Assembly: GCA_904501735.1 (NCBI GenBank)
Contig: CAJGBY010000007.1
Coordinates: 36,837 to 100,836, forward strand
Length of the DNA stretch: 64,000 nt
Reading direction: 5' to 3'
Origin: an uncultured Muribaculaceae bacterium
GTDB lineage: Bacteria > Bacteroidota > Bacteroidia > Bacteroidales > Muribaculaceae
In this document: positions 34,591 to 43,411 of the stretch, one piece after another
Numbering within the stretch: position 1 is the stretch's first letter
Layout: every line of letters starts with the position of its first letter
Position numbers and translations under genes: made by a program
The notes under the pieces: generated by a model
What the model was told of the DNA's origin: nothing
The model's database searches: none
What the model saw: the letters and a program-made list of their open reading frames with translations, nothing else

Positions 34591-34650
34591 TATTGGTATT
34601 ATACCCTTTTATGTAGAAATTTCTAATTAAACATTTATATTATAGATATT

Positions 34651-35523
34651 ATGAGTTTGAATATCGTAGTTTTGGCAAAACAAGTGCCAGATACTCGTAA
34701 TGTAGGCAAAGATGCGATGAAAGCCGACGGTACTATCAACCGTGCTGCGCTTCCTGCAATCTTCAATCCTGAAGACTTAAACGCATTAGAACAAGCCTTG
34801 AGACTAAAAGATGAGCACCCAGGCTCTAAAATCACTATCTTAACAATGGGTCTTCCTCGCGCTGCCGAAGTTATTCGCGAAGGTCTTTATCGTGGTGCCG
34901 ACACTGGTATCGTGCTTACCGACCGCGCTCTTGGTGGTGCCGACACTCTTGCAACTTCTTATTCACTTGCTGCTGCAGTACGCCACCTAAAAGATTTCGA
35001 CATCATCATTGGTGGTCGTCAAGCTATCGACGGTGACACAGCTCAAGTAGGCCCTCAAATCGCAGAAAAGCTTGGTCTTCCTCAAGTTACCTATGCAGAA
35101 GAAGTAACAGTTAAAGATGGTAAAGCTACTATTAAGCGTCGCATCGAAAAAGGTTCAGAAACAGTTGAAGCTCCACTTCCTCTTGTTGTAACAGTAAATG
35201 GTTCAGCTGCTCCTTGCCGCCCTCGCAATGCTCACCTAATCCAAAAATTCAAATATGCCGTTACTCCAAGCGAAAAAGCTGCTCTAACTGAAGAACAAGC
35301 TGCTCGTCTTGTTGGTCGTGACTATCTTAACCTTATGGAATGGAGCGCTGCCGATGTTGAAGCTGATCCAGCACAAATCGGTCTTAATGGTTCTCCTACT
35401 AAGGTTAAAACTATCGTGAATGTAGTGTTTACAGCTAAGGAAAGTAAGCAACTTGATGGTGCCGACGAAGCAGGTATCGAAGAACTTATCCAAGAACTTA
35501 TCGCTAACCACACTATCGGTTAA
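34651..35523 (+). CDS. etfB: Electron transfer flavoprotein subunit beta
   Basis: A 290-residue ETF beta subunit. It begins LNIVVLAKQVPDT, the family start, and carries the nucleotide-binding stretch GGRQAIDGDTAQVGPQIAE (121-139). The form D-G-D-T-A-Q-V-G-P is the one I associate with ETFs of anaerobes that bind a second FAD and NADH for electron bifurcation, in contrast to the AMP-binding form of simple ETFs; that is family knowledge applied by eye. It pairs with EtfA (23 nt downstream) and an acyl-CoA dehydrogenase, making a three-gene unit for oxidising or reducing acyl-CoA. Confidence 0.93.
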   Translation: MSLNIVVLAKQVPDTRNVGKDAMKADGTINRAALPAIFNPEDLNALEQALRLKDEHPGSKITILTMGLPRAAEVIREGLYRGADTGIVLTDRALGGADTLATSYSLAAAVRHLKDFDIIIGGRQAIDGDTAQVGPQIAEKLGLPQVTYAEEVTVKDGKATIKRRIEKGSETVEAPLPLVVTVNGSAAPCRPRNAHLIQKFKYAVTPSEKAALTEEQAARLVGRDYLNLMEWSAADVEADPAQIGLNGSPTKVKTIVNVVFTAKESKQLDGADEAGIEELIQELIANHTIG

Positions 35524-35546
35524 TTTATCAAACAAAAATTAAAATT

Positions 35547-36575
35547 ATGGCAGATCTAAATAATTTAATAGTATACTGTGAATTTGAAGATGGTAAAGTA
35601 GCCGATGTGAGCCTTGAGCTTCTAACTAAAGGTCGCAAACTTGCTACCGAACTTGGAGTAAAGCTTGAAGCTATCGTTATTGGCGACAAACTCGAAGGTA
35701 TCGAAAACCAACTTTACCCTTATGGTGCTGATGTAGTATATAAAGTTGAAGATGCTCGTCTTTACCCTTACACATCACTACCTCACTCATCTATTCTTAT
35801 CAACCTTTTTAAAGAAATCGAGCCACAAATATGCTTGATGGGTGCTACTTGCATCGGTCGTGACCTTGGTCCACGCGTTTCTTCTTGCTTGCACAGCGGT
35901 CTTACTGCCGACTGTACTTCTCTTGAAATTGGCGACCACACTGATCCTAAGACTGGCACTGAATATAAGAACCTTCTTTACCAAATTCGTCCTGCATTCG
36001 GTGGTAACATCGTAGCTACTATCGTGAATCCAGAATGCCGTCCTCAAATGGCTACAGTTCGCGAAGGCGTAATGAAGAAAGAAGTGTTCGATGCTAACCA
36101 CAAAGGCGAAGTTATCAATCTTGATGTAAACAAATATGTTAGCGATGCCGATTTCGTAGTTTCTATCATCGATCGTCACATCGAAAAGTGCGACATCAAC
36201 ATCAAGAACGCTCCTATCATCGTTGCTGGTGGTTATGGCGTTGGTAGCAAAGAAAATTTCGAACTTCTTCACGAACTTGCTGCCGTACTGGGTGGCGAAG
36301 TTGGTGCTTCTCGTGCTGCTGTTGATGCTGGTTTCACTGAACATGCTCGTCAAATCGGACAAACTGGTGTTACTGTGCGTCCTAAGCTTTACATTGCTTG
36401 TGGTATTTCTGGTCAAATCCAACATGTCGCAGGTATGCAAGATAGCTCAATCATTATTTCAATCAATAATGACCCTAACGCACCTATCAACACTATTGCC
36501 GACTATGTTATCACTGGCAATATGGAAGATATCGTTCCAAAACTCATTAAGTATTACAAAAAGAACTCTAAGTAA
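35547..36575 (+). CDS. etfA: Electron transfer flavoprotein subunit alpha
   Basis: A 342-residue ETF alpha subunit. The N-terminal half is the ETF alpha/beta fold, with GATCIGRDLGPRVSSCLHSGLTADC at about 99-123 split between two strands. The C-terminal FAD domain has VGASRAAVDAGF, RQIGQTGVTVRP, YIACGISGQIQH and SIIISINNDPNAPIN, all standard FAD-binding motifs. It forms a heterodimer with EtfB and delivers electrons to or from the acyl-CoA dehydrogenase encoded 8 nt downstream. Confidence 0.94.
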   Translation: MADLNNLIVYCEFEDGKVADVSLELLTKGRKLATELGVKLEAIVIGDKLEGIENQLYPYGADVVYKVEDARLYPYTSLPHSSILINLFKEIEPQICLMGATCIGRDLGPRVSSCLHSGLTADCTSLEIGDHTDPKTGTEYKNLLYQIRPAFGGNIVATIVNPECRPQMATVREGVMKKEVFDANHKGEVINLDVNKYVSDADFVVSIIDRHIEKCDINIKNAPIIVAGGYGVGSKENFELLHELAAVLGGEVGASRAAVDAGFTEHARQIGQTGVTVRPKLYIACGISGQIQHVAGMQDSSIIISINNDPNAPINTIADYVITGNMEDIVPKLIKYYKKNSK

Positions 36576-36583
36576 ACTGAATT

Positions 36584-38290
36584 ATGGCTAATTTCTATAC
36601 AGACAATCCCGATTTGAAGCATCACCTTAATCATCCGTTGATGCGCAAAATCGTTGAGCTAAAAGAACGCAACTACACCGACGCCGAAAAGTACGACTAC
36701 GCACCTTTCAATTTCGAAGATGCTATGGACTCTTACGACAAGGTGCTTGAAATAGTGGGCGAAATCTGCGGTACAACTATTGCCGACAACGCCGAAAGTG
36801 TTGACCATCAAGGTCCTCGTGTCGAAAATGGTCGTGTAATCTATGCCGACGCGACCCAAGAAAACATCGACCTATGCCGCAAGGCTGGTTTGATGGGTAT
36901 GGCTATGCCACGCCGTTTCGGTGGTCTTAACTTCCCTATCACTCCTTACATCATGGCTGCCGATATCGTGAGCCGTGCTGATACTGGTTTCGAAAACCTT
37001 TGGGGACTTCAAGACTGTGCTGAAACAATCTATGAATTCGCCGACGAAGACCAAAAGCAACGCTACATCACTCGCGTTTGTGCTGGTGAAACTATGTCAA
37101 TGGACCTTACTGAACCAGATGCAGGTTCCGACCTTCAATCAGTAATGCTTAAGGCTACTCCTCAAGAAGATGGTACATGGTTGTTGAATGGTGTTAAGCG
37201 TTTCATCACTAACGGTGATAGCGACATCCACTTAGTACTTGCTCGTTCTGAAGAAGGAACAAAGGACGGTCGTGGTTTGTCAATGTTCATCTATGACAAG
37301 CGCAATGGTGGTGTTACTGTTCGCCGCATCGAAAACAAAATGGGTATCAAGGGTTCTCCAACTTGCGAACTTGTTTACAAGAATGCAAAGGCTGAACTTT
37401 GTGGTTCTCGCCGTCTTGGTCTTATCAAGTATGTAATGGCACTTATGAATGGTGCTCGTCTTGGTATCGCAGCTCAATCAGTTGGTGTAAGCGAAATCGC
37501 TTATCGCGAAGCTCTTTCTTACGCAAAGGATCGTTGCCAATTCGGTAAGGCTATCATCAACTTCCCTGCTGTTGGCGAAATTCTTTCTACAATGAAAGCT
37601 AAACTTGACGCGTCTCGTTCTCTTCTTTATGCTACATCTCGTTTCGTCGATATGTATAAGATCTACGAAGATATCGCTAAAGAACGTACTTTGACTCCAG
37701 AAGAACGCGCCGAAATGAAATATTACAGCAAACTTGCTGATGCTTGCACTCCAATGGCTAAGGGTATGAGTAGTGAATTCTGTAACCAGAATGCTTACGA
37801 CTGCATCCAAATCCATGGTGGTTCAGGTTTCATGAAGGACTATGCTTGCGAACGCGTTTATCGTGATGCTCGCATCACTTCAATATATGAAGGTACAACT
37901 CAATTGCAAGTAGTTGCTGCTATTCGCCATGTCACTACAGGCACTTATGCTAATTTCATCAAGGAACTTGATGCTGTAAAATATGCTGAATCATTGAAGC
38001 CTCTACAAGCAAAACTTCAAGCTATGACAGCTGTATACGAAGCTGCTGTAGCTAAGGTTGCCGATGCTAAGGACACATCATATACCGATTTCCACGCTCG
38101 CCGCATGGTAGAAATGGCTGGACACATCGTTATGGGTTACTTGCTTCTTGGCGATGCTAACCGCAACGAAGATTTTGCTAAATCAGCACGCAATTATGTT
38201 CGCTTCGGTGAAGCTGAAGTAACTCGCCACGCTGATTTCATCAACAAGTTCGATGTAGCATCACAATCTGATTATAGCTACGCTGAATAA
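36584..38290 (+). CDS. Acyl-CoA dehydrogenase, long form
   Basis: A 568-residue FAD acyl-CoA dehydrogenase. The FAD/substrate region has MSMDLTEPDAGSDLQSV and NGVKRFITNGDSD. The catalytic-base region includes SIYEGTTQLQVVAA with the Glu of YEGTTQ. The length exceeds the classic 380-residue enzymes: an N-terminal helical extension (about 1-55) and a C-terminal helical domain (from about 450) are added, as in long ACADs of Bacteroidota. Chain-length preference is unknown. Being last in etfB-etfA-acd, it presumably exchanges electrons with this ETF; in anaerobes such pairs often run as crotonyl/acryloyl-CoA reductases. A terminator follows. Confidence 0.88.
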   Translation: MANFYTDNPDLKHHLNHPLMRKIVELKERNYTDAEKYDYAPFNFEDAMDSYDKVLEIVGEICGTTIADNAESVDHQGPRVENGRVIYADATQENIDLCRKAGLMGMAMPRRFGGLNFPITPYIMAADIVSRADTGFENLWGLQDCAETIYEFADEDQKQRYITRVCAGETMSMDLTEPDAGSDLQSVMLKATPQEDGTWLLNGVKRFITNGDSDIHLVLARSEEGTKDGRGLSMFIYDKRNGGVTVRRIENKMGIKGSPTCELVYKNAKAELCGSRRLGLIKYVMALMNGARLGIAAQSVGVSEIAYREALSYAKDRCQFGKAIINFPAVGEILSTMKAKLDASRSLLYATSRFVDMYKIYEDIAKERTLTPEERAEMKYYSKLADACTPMAKGMSSEFCNQNAYDCIQIHGGSGFMKDYACERVYRDARITSIYEGTTQLQVVAAIRHVTTGTYANFIKELDAVKYAESLKPLQAKLQAMTAVYEAAVAKVADAKDTSYTDFHARRMVEMAGHIVMGYLLLGDANRNEDFAKSARNYVRFGEAEVTRHADFINKFDVASQSDYSYAE

Positions 38291-38313
38291 TTGATTACCA
38301 AATATCAATAACT

Positions 38314-38350
38314 AAAACCGATGGTTTCAATTGAAATCATCGGTTTTTTG
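38314..38350 (+). terminator. Terminator of the etfB-etfA-acd operon
   Basis: AAAACCGATG-TTTCAA / TTGAAA-CATCGGTTTT stem with one mismatch, then T6. Confidence 0.85.
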
Positions 38351-38360
38351 TTTTCTATAG

Positions 38361-38403
38361 CAAAAAAAATTAAGGAGTTGTTTCATTCAGAACCAACTCC
38401 TTA
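38361..38403 (-). terminator. Terminator of the polysaccharide-export gene
   Basis: On the minus strand TAAGGAGTTG / CAACTCCTTA is a 10-bp stem followed by a run of eight T. It lies 23 nt past the stop. Confidence 0.8.
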
Positions 38404-38425
38404 GTATAACCTTTTATCCTTGTTT

Positions 38426-39241
38426 TTATTTCACGATTGTAACAATCAATGTTGCTATCGAAATAAGTGTACCCATTGTACTAAGACCAAGAGTCAACGC
38501 TGGTGGAATTGTCCACGAGCTTCTCGCCTTTGAAGCATTCGGGCTCACATAAATCTGGTCATTTTGTTGTAGATTATAATAAGGTGACAAAACCAAATTC
38601 TTGTCATTCAAATCTATGCGATGAATTTCGCGAGTCCCTTTTTCATTTGTACGAATTAGCATCACATCGTCACGCTTACCCATGATTGTAAGGTCGCCTG
38701 CCATTGCAAGTGCTTCAAGAATCGTAAATCGTTCATTTGTGGCAGTGTAAACACCTGGTTTTGCAACCTCACCAAGCACCGATACCTTAAAATTCTTAAA
38801 TCTTATATCAATACCTGGAGCTTCCTTTATATATTTAGGTGAAATAGCATCAAAAATCACTTTTTGCGCTTGCACTTTGTTCATTCCACCTATATTAAGT
38901 TTACCCACAACAGGAAATTCTATATTACCTTCATTATCTACAAGGTAATAAGCCGAGCTATTAGTCGTATTATTTCCGTAAGTAGACAGTGTTCCTGTCA
39001 TTTGGTACACCATTCCCATTCTATTAAATGGTTTCACCACTTCTGGATTTGATGCAGTAACAAGAATTTCAAGCAAATCGCCAGGCATAATTATAGGCTC
39101 ACTGTTTTTTGTTACTTGCTCCAATGCTTCTTGTGGTATGGATTCAGCACCTACCATATATGGGATTTTCTTCGTAGATGCGCAACTCGCTACAAGCAAC
39201 GCAAATAACGCAATACATATAATATTTGTATACTTTTTCAT
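38426..39241 (-). CDS. Polysaccharide export (Wza/BexD-type) outer-membrane lipoprotein
   Basis: A 271-residue lipoprotein. The lipobox is LLVASCAST (Cys near 20). The poly-export domain carries IMPGDLLEILV near 55, and the SLBB-type region is FKVSVLGEVAKPGVYTATNERFTILEALAMAGDL. A C-terminal hydrophobic helix (about 242-268, TLGLSTMGTLISIATLIVTI) resembles the membrane-crossing helix of Wza. The start is ATG 39241, giving a proper signal peptide; the upstream in-frame ATG adds 18 residues lacking it. Family members form the outer-membrane channel for capsule or exopolysaccharide and normally sit beside a Wzc-type tyrosine kinase and glycosyltransferases. None is here: the gene is alone, with its own promoter and terminator. 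Confidence 0.87.
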   Translation of the reverse strand: MKKYTNIICIALFALLVASCASTKKIPYMVGAESIPQEALEQVTKNSEPIIMPGDLLEILVTASNPEVVKPFNRMGMVYQMTGTLSTYGNNTTNSSAYYLVDNEGNIEFPVVGKLNIGGMNKVQAQKVIFDAISPKYIKEAPGIDIRFKNFKVSVLGEVAKPGVYTATNERFTILEALAMAGDLTIMGKRDDVMLIRTNEKGTREIHRIDLNDKNLVLSPYYNLQQNDQIYVSPNASKARSSWTIPPALTLGLSTMGTLISIATLIVTIVK

Positions 39242-39260
39242 ATCGTTTTTCAATTTCTTA

Positions 39261-39268
39261 CAAAAATA
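39261..39268 (-). promoter_or_regulatory. -7 box of the polysaccharide-export gene
   Basis: Minus-strand TATTTTTG, 20 nt before the ATG. Confidence 0.5.
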
Positions 39269-39343
39269 CAAATTATTTATCATTTCTCCGAGCAATTTTA
39301 GAGTTGTTTTACTTATAAATGCGTTATTCTAAAATAATGTTCT

Positions 39344-39351
39344 TATTTTTG
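39344..39351 (+). promoter_or_regulatory. -7 box of the UDG-fold gene
   Basis: TATTTTTG, 22 nt before the ATG at 39373. Confidence 0.5.
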
Positions 39352-39372
39352 CACTAAATATTATATAATTAT

Positions 39373-39960
39373 ATGAATACACCCACAATCGAGACTCACC
39401 CTTTAGAACCTTATATTCCCAAGAATGCCCGTATTCTTATGCTCGGCACATTCCCTCCTAAGCCCGAGCGATGGTCGATGCATTTCTTTTATCCTAATAA
39501 GATAAATGACATGTGGCGAATCATGGGCACACTATTCTATAATGATAAGAATCGATTTTGGAATGAGGTCGAAAAAAAGTTCATTCTTGATGACATTAAA
39601 GCGTTCCTCGATAGCATTGGCTTGGCTCTATATGACACAGCTAAACGAGTGCGTCGCCTAAAGGATAATGCTTCCGATAAATTTCTTGAAATAGTGGAAC
39701 CTACTGATGTAAAACAAATGCTCAAAGATAATCCCACTATCACAGCAATAGTCACAGCAGGCGAAAAAGCAACCGAAACACTTGCCTCACACTTCGGCAC
39801 TGAAGTACCAAAAGTGGGCGAACACATAGTTTTTGCCTTTGAAAATCGTAATATTACGCATTACCGAGCGCCTTCGTCATCGCGCGCCTATCCACTATCT
39901 CTCGAAAAGAAAGCCGAAGCCTATCGTGATATTTTCATTGCCGAAGGTTACAATTTATAG
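39373..39960 (+). CDS. Uracil-DNA glycosylase superfamily protein
   Basis: A 195-residue protein with the UDG-like alpha/beta fold. The first strand and active-site loop read ARILMLGTFPPKPERWSMHFFYP (about 19-41) with N42; the second motif region is ITHYRAPSSSRAYPLS near 157. It resembles the G/U-mismatch or TDG-like group rather than classic Ung, and its true activity is unproven. It is probably involved in removing uracil or a related base from DNA. A single-gene unit with its own -7 box; dedA follows behind a separate promoter. Confidence 0.72.
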   Translation: MNTPTIETHPLEPYIPKNARILMLGTFPPKPERWSMHFFYPNKINDMWRIMGTLFYNDKNRFWNEVEKKFILDDIKAFLDSIGLALYDTAKRVRRLKDNASDKFLEIVEPTDVKQMLKDNPTITAIVTAGEKATETLASHFGTEVPKVGEHIVFAFENRNITHYRAPSSSRAYPLSLEKKAEAYRDIFIAEGYNL

Positions 39961-39972
39961 CAAAATAATCAC

Positions 39973-39980
39973 TAACTTTG
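39973..39980 (+). promoter_or_regulatory. -7 box of the dedA-rpe unit
   Basis: TAACTTTG, about 86 nt before the dedA ATG. Confidence 0.55.
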
Positions 39981-40065
39981 CACTATATAAACTTATTTAT
40001 AATCTGGGGTTAGAAATTAGACTTTACAACATAAATTCTTAAACCCATAACACTAAAACACTTTT

Positions 40066-40695
40066 ATGGCTCTTCAAATTTTTCAATGGTTTCAAACTCA
40101 TTTGAATTACTGGACAATAATGCTCTTAATGACAATTGAGAGTTCATTCATTCCATTCCCATCTGAAATTGTGGTACCTCCTGCAGCCTATTTCGCTATG
40201 CAAGAAGGTAGCCACCTAAATATCTATTTAGTAGTATTATTCGCCACTATTGGTGCTTTATTTGGTGCAATGATTAATTACTATCTTGCCCTTTGGGTTG
40301 GTCGCCCTATTGTTTATAAGTTCGCAAATAGCCGAATCGGACACATGTGCTTGCTCGATGCCGAAAAAGTAAAGAATGCCGAACGCTATTTCGATAAACA
40401 TGGTGCCGTGTCAACACTTATCGGTCGACTCATTCCTGCTGTGCGTCAACTCATCTCAATCCCTGCAGGGCTTGCTCGCATGAAATTCAGCACATTTGCC
40501 CTATTCACCACACTTGGTGCAGGTATTTGGAACATAACTCTTGCTGCACTTGGTTACATGCTAAGCATTTCAGTGCCTCAAGATGAATTGCTTGCTCAAA
40601 TTGAGTATTACAATCACTACCTATCTATGGCAGGATATGCGCTATTTGCTTTCGTGATCATTTTCCTTGCCTACAAGGGACTTAAAAAGAAATAA
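40066..40695 (+). CDS. DedA-family membrane protein
   Basis: A 209-residue integral membrane protein of the DedA/SNARE-associated (VTT domain) family. The signature ESSFIPFPSEIVVPPAAYFA (about 24-43) and the later GRLIPAVRQLISIPAGLARM carry the conserved acidic and Arg residues; hydrophobic segments lie near 15-40, 55-80, 138-165 and 182-202. Members move undecaprenyl phosphate or phosphatidylethanolamine across membranes or support proton-motive force; the specific role here is unknown. rpe follows 24 nt later in the same direction. Confidence 0.86.
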   Translation: MALQIFQWFQTHLNYWTIMLLMTIESSFIPFPSEIVVPPAAYFAMQEGSHLNIYLVVLFATIGALFGAMINYYLALWVGRPIVYKFANSRIGHMCLLDAEKVKNAERYFDKHGAVSTLIGRLIPAVRQLISIPAGLARMKFSTFALFTTLGAGIWNITLAALGYMLSISVPQDELLAQIEYYNHYLSMAGYALFAFVIIFLAYKGLKKK

Positions 40696-40719
40696 ACTAA
40701 CTATTAATTCATATCAACT

Positions 40720-41364
40720 ATGATTGTTTCTCCATCATTACTTTCAGCCGACTTTGGCAACCTCAACAAGGACCTCGAAATGATTAATACGAGCGAAGCA
40801 CAATTGCTTCACATCGATATTATGGACGGCGTTTTCGTGCCTAACATCTCGTTTGGTTTTCCTGTATTGAAATATGTGCAACAAACTTGCAAAAAGCCTC
40901 TTGATGTGCATCTAATGATCGTAGAACCTCAAAAATTCATTCAAGAAGTGAAGGATTGTGGGGCTGAAATAATGAATGTACACTACGAAACTTGTACTCA
41001 CCTACACCGTGTAGTACAACAAATCAAGGCTGCAGGCATGAAAGCTGGCGTTACCCTAAATCCTGCTACTCCAGTGTGCGTGTTGCGCGACATCATTACC
41101 GAAGTTGACCTTGTGCTACTTATGTCAGTAAATCCAGGCTTTGGTGGTCAAAAGTTCATTCCTCAAACACTAAATAAGGTACGTGAACTTCGTGCTTTGA
41201 TCGAAGAAACAGGTTCTAAGGCTCTAATCGAAGTAGATGGTGGCGTAAATGACAAAACTGGCGAACAACTTCGCGATGCAGGTGCCGACATCCTTGTTGC
41301 TGGCAACTATGTTTTCAAGGCTGAAGACCCACACGCAGCAATCCATTCTCTTTACATTCTGTAA
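40720..41364 (+). CDS. rpe: Ribulose-phosphate 3-epimerase
   Basis: A 214-residue TIM-barrel metalloenzyme that interconverts ribulose-5-phosphate and xylulose-5-phosphate in the pentose phosphate pathway. All motifs are intact: SPSLLSADFGNL, LLHIDIMDGVFVPNISFG (metal His and catalytic Asp), DVHLMIVEP, LMSVNPGFGGQKFIP and IEVDGGVN with the second catalytic Asp. It follows dedA by 24 nt and ends in front of a strong bidirectional terminator. Confidence 0.95.
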   Translation: MIVSPSLLSADFGNLNKDLEMINTSEAQLLHIDIMDGVFVPNISFGFPVLKYVQQTCKKPLDVHLMIVEPQKFIQEVKDCGAEIMNVHYETCTHLHRVVQQIKAAGMKAGVTLNPATPVCVLRDIITEVDLVLLMSVNPGFGGQKFIPQTLNKVRELRALIEETGSKALIEVDGGVNDKTGEQLRDAGADILVAGNYVFKAEDPHAAIHSLYIL

Positions 41365-41383
41365 AAGACTTCTTACATTACAT

Positions 41384-41416
41384 AGAAAAAGCGAAACCTC
41401 AGAGGTTTCGCTTTTC
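41384..41416. terminator. Bidirectional terminator between rpe and the Dabb gene
   Basis: AAAAGCGAAACCTC / GAGGTTTCGCTTTT 14-bp stem with a minimal loop, flanked by A-rich and T-rich tails. It lies between convergent genes. Confidence 0.9.
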
Positions 41417-41453
41417 TTCTTTATATCACAATGTATTAATTTACATCTCAATT

Positions 41454-41747
41454 TTAGAACTCATAGTCTACGCAAGCACGGCTATCTTTGTGGCCAGCAA
41501 GCAATCCTGCAGCTGCTACATGCGCTGGGTGCTTTGCATACACATCAACATCGGCCATTGTGTCTACCACTGCAGTTAGAACTACATCCCATGTTTCATT
41601 TGGGTTTTCATTAATACCTACTTCCATGCTACGAAGCACTTCAATTTGTTCTGGTAGCGCTTCAAGAGCAGCCTTAAATTTCAACGCCACTTCCTTGCGT
41701 TCTTCTGGAGTACCAGAAAGCTTAAAACTTACGATATGCTTTACCAT
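41454..41747 (-). CDS. Dabb (stress-responsive A/B barrel) domain protein
   Basis: A 97-residue single-domain protein: MVKHIVSFKLSGTPEERKEV at the start and WDVVLTAVVDTMADVDVYAKHPAHVAA in the second half are the Dabb pattern, a dimeric ferredoxin-like barrel. Members include plant stress proteins and small enzymes with ill-defined substrates; no function can be assigned here. It lies 16 nt after the ABC-F gene on the same strand and ends at the shared terminator. Confidence 0.8.
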   Translation of the reverse strand: MVKHIVSFKLSGTPEERKEVALKFKAALEALPEQIEVLRSMEVGINENPNETWDVVLTAVVDTMADVDVYAKHPAHVAAAGLLAGHKDSRACVDYEF

Positions 41748-41763
41748 AATCTTATCTTTTTTA

Positions 41764-43383
41764 TTATTTTGCGTACAACTTTTCTTTCAATGCAAGGACC
41801 TTTTCATCGCTAATGAAATCATCATAATCCATAATCTTATCAATAATTCCATTCGGAGTAAGTTCAATCATACGGTTACATACAGTTTGAATGAACTCGT
41901 GGTCGTGTGACGACATGATGATGTTACCCTTGAATGTTTGCAATGTATTATTGAATGCTTGAATAGATTCCAAGTCAAGGTGGTTAGTTGGAGTATCAAG
42001 AATAAGCGTATTTGCATCGGTCATCATCATCTTTGCAATCATACAGCGCATTTTTTCACCACCCGATAGCACTGAAGCCTTCTTAAGCACTTCTTCACCC
42101 GAGAACAACATCTTACCAAGGAAACCCTTGATGTAGATTTCGCTTGTATCGTTACTATATTGTGATAGCCAATCCACAAGATTCATATCAGTATTGAAGA
42201 ATGCTGAATTGTCAAGAGGAAGATAAGCTGTAGTTATAGTTTGTCCCCATTCATAAGTACCTGCATCTGGCTTACGATTACCATTGATAATTTCGAACAA
42301 TGCAGTCATTGCACGAGGGTCACGGCTCAAGAACACAGCCTTATCACCCTTTTCAATAGTTAGGTTCAAGTCTTGGAACAAGATTTCGCCATCAACCGAT
42401 GCAGTCAAACCATGTAGCTCAAGAATCTTGTTTCCTGGCTCACGATTTGGTGTGAATATAATACCTGGATAACGGCGTGAAGATGGTTGAATTTCTTCCA
42501 CATTAAGTTTTTCAAGCATCTTCTTACGGCTTGTAGTTTGCTTAGACTTCGCAACATTGGCACTGAATCGACGAATGAACTCTTGCAATTCTTTCTTCTT
42601 TTCTTCAGCCTTCTTATTAGCTTGTTGTTGTTGGCGAAGAGCCAATTGACTTGAATGGTACCAGAAACTATAGTTACCGGCAAACAATGTTACCTTATTG
42701 TAGTCAATATCCAAAGTGTGAGTTGAAATTGAGTCAAGGAAGTGACGGTCGTGCGATACTACAAGTACTGTTGTATCTTCACACTTCGACAAATAATCTT
42801 CCAACCAACTTACTGTATCAAGGTCAAGGTCGTTAGTAGGCTCATCTAACAACAAATTATCTGGATGTCCGAACAAGGCCTTTGCAAGAAGAACACGCAC
42901 CTTTTCTTTTGCACTCATATCCTTCATGAGCGTGTAATGCTTATCTTCTTTAATACCAAGACCGCTCAACAATGCAGCTGCATCGCTTTCGGCATTCCAA
43001 CCTTCCATTTCAGCAAATTTTTCTTCAAGTTCAGAAGCACGAATACCATCTTCATCATTAAAATCGGGCTTTGCGTAAAGTGCATCTTTTTCTTTCATCA
43101 CATCCCAAAGAACTGTGTGACCTTGAAGAACTGTATCAAGTACTGTAAACTCATCGTAGGCAAAGTGGTCCTGACTCAACACACTCATACGCTCACCAGG
43201 TCCTTGGCTCACTGTACCTTGTGTTGGGTTTAATTCTCCACTTAGAATGCGCATTAGGGTACTCTTACCAGCACCATTCGCACCTATTATACCATAACAA
43301 TTTCCTGACGTAAACTTTAGATTAACGTCTTGAAACAATACTCTCTTACCAAATTGAATTCCTAAATTACTTACTGCTATCAT
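41764..43383 (-). CDS. ABC-F family ATPase (translation factor type)
   Basis: A 539-residue protein with two ABC ATPase domains and no membrane segments. NBD1 has Walker A GANGAGKSTLMRIL (about 34-47) and LLLDEPTNDLDLDT; the linker (about 235-310) is basic and helical (QQQQANKKAEEKKKELQEFI); NBD2 has SVLSGGEKMRCMIA and LILDTPTNHLDLES. The first signature motif is degenerate (KDMSAKEKVRVLLA), and NBD2's Walker A is replaced by SRDPRAMTALFE, so only NBD1 is likely to hydrolyse ATP normally. The closest type is YbiT-like. ABC-F proteins bind the ribosomal E site; whether it confers antibiotic protection is unknown. Confidence 0.85.
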   Translation of the reverse strand: MIAVSNLGIQFGKRVLFQDVNLKFTSGNCYGIIGANGAGKSTLMRILSGELNPTQGTVSQGPGERMSVLSQDHFAYDEFTVLDTVLQGHTVLWDVMKEKDALYAKPDFNDEDGIRASELEEKFAEMEGWNAESDAAALLSGLGIKEDKHYTLMKDMSAKEKVRVLLAKALFGHPDNLLLDEPTNDLDLDTVSWLEDYLSKCEDTTVLVVSHDRHFLDSISTHTLDIDYNKVTLFAGNYSFWYHSSQLALRQQQQANKKAEEKKKELQEFIRRFSANVAKSKQTTSRKKMLEKLNVEEIQPSSRRYPGIIFTPNREPGNKILELHGLTASVDGEILFQDLNLTIEKGDKAVFLSRDPRAMTALFEIINGNRKPDAGTYEWGQTITTAYLPLDNSAFFNTDMNLVDWLSQYSNDTSEIYIKGFLGKMLFSGEEVLKKASVLSGGEKMRCMIAKMMMTDANTLILDTPTNHLDLESIQAFNNTLQTFKGNIIMSSHDHEFIQTVCNRMIELTPNGIIDKIMDYDDFISDEKVLALKEKLYAK

Positions 43384-43403
43384 CTTATTTCTTTATGAGA
43401 CTG

Positions 43404-43411
43404 CAAAGTTA
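43404..43411 (-). promoter_or_regulatory. -7 box of the ABC-F/Dabb unit
   Basis: Minus-strand TAACTTTG, 21 nt before the ABC-F ATG. Confidence 0.6.

Noticed and set aside
38890..39060. Short antisense ORFs within the polysaccharide-export gene
   Set aside because: Shadow frames without start signals or conservation features.
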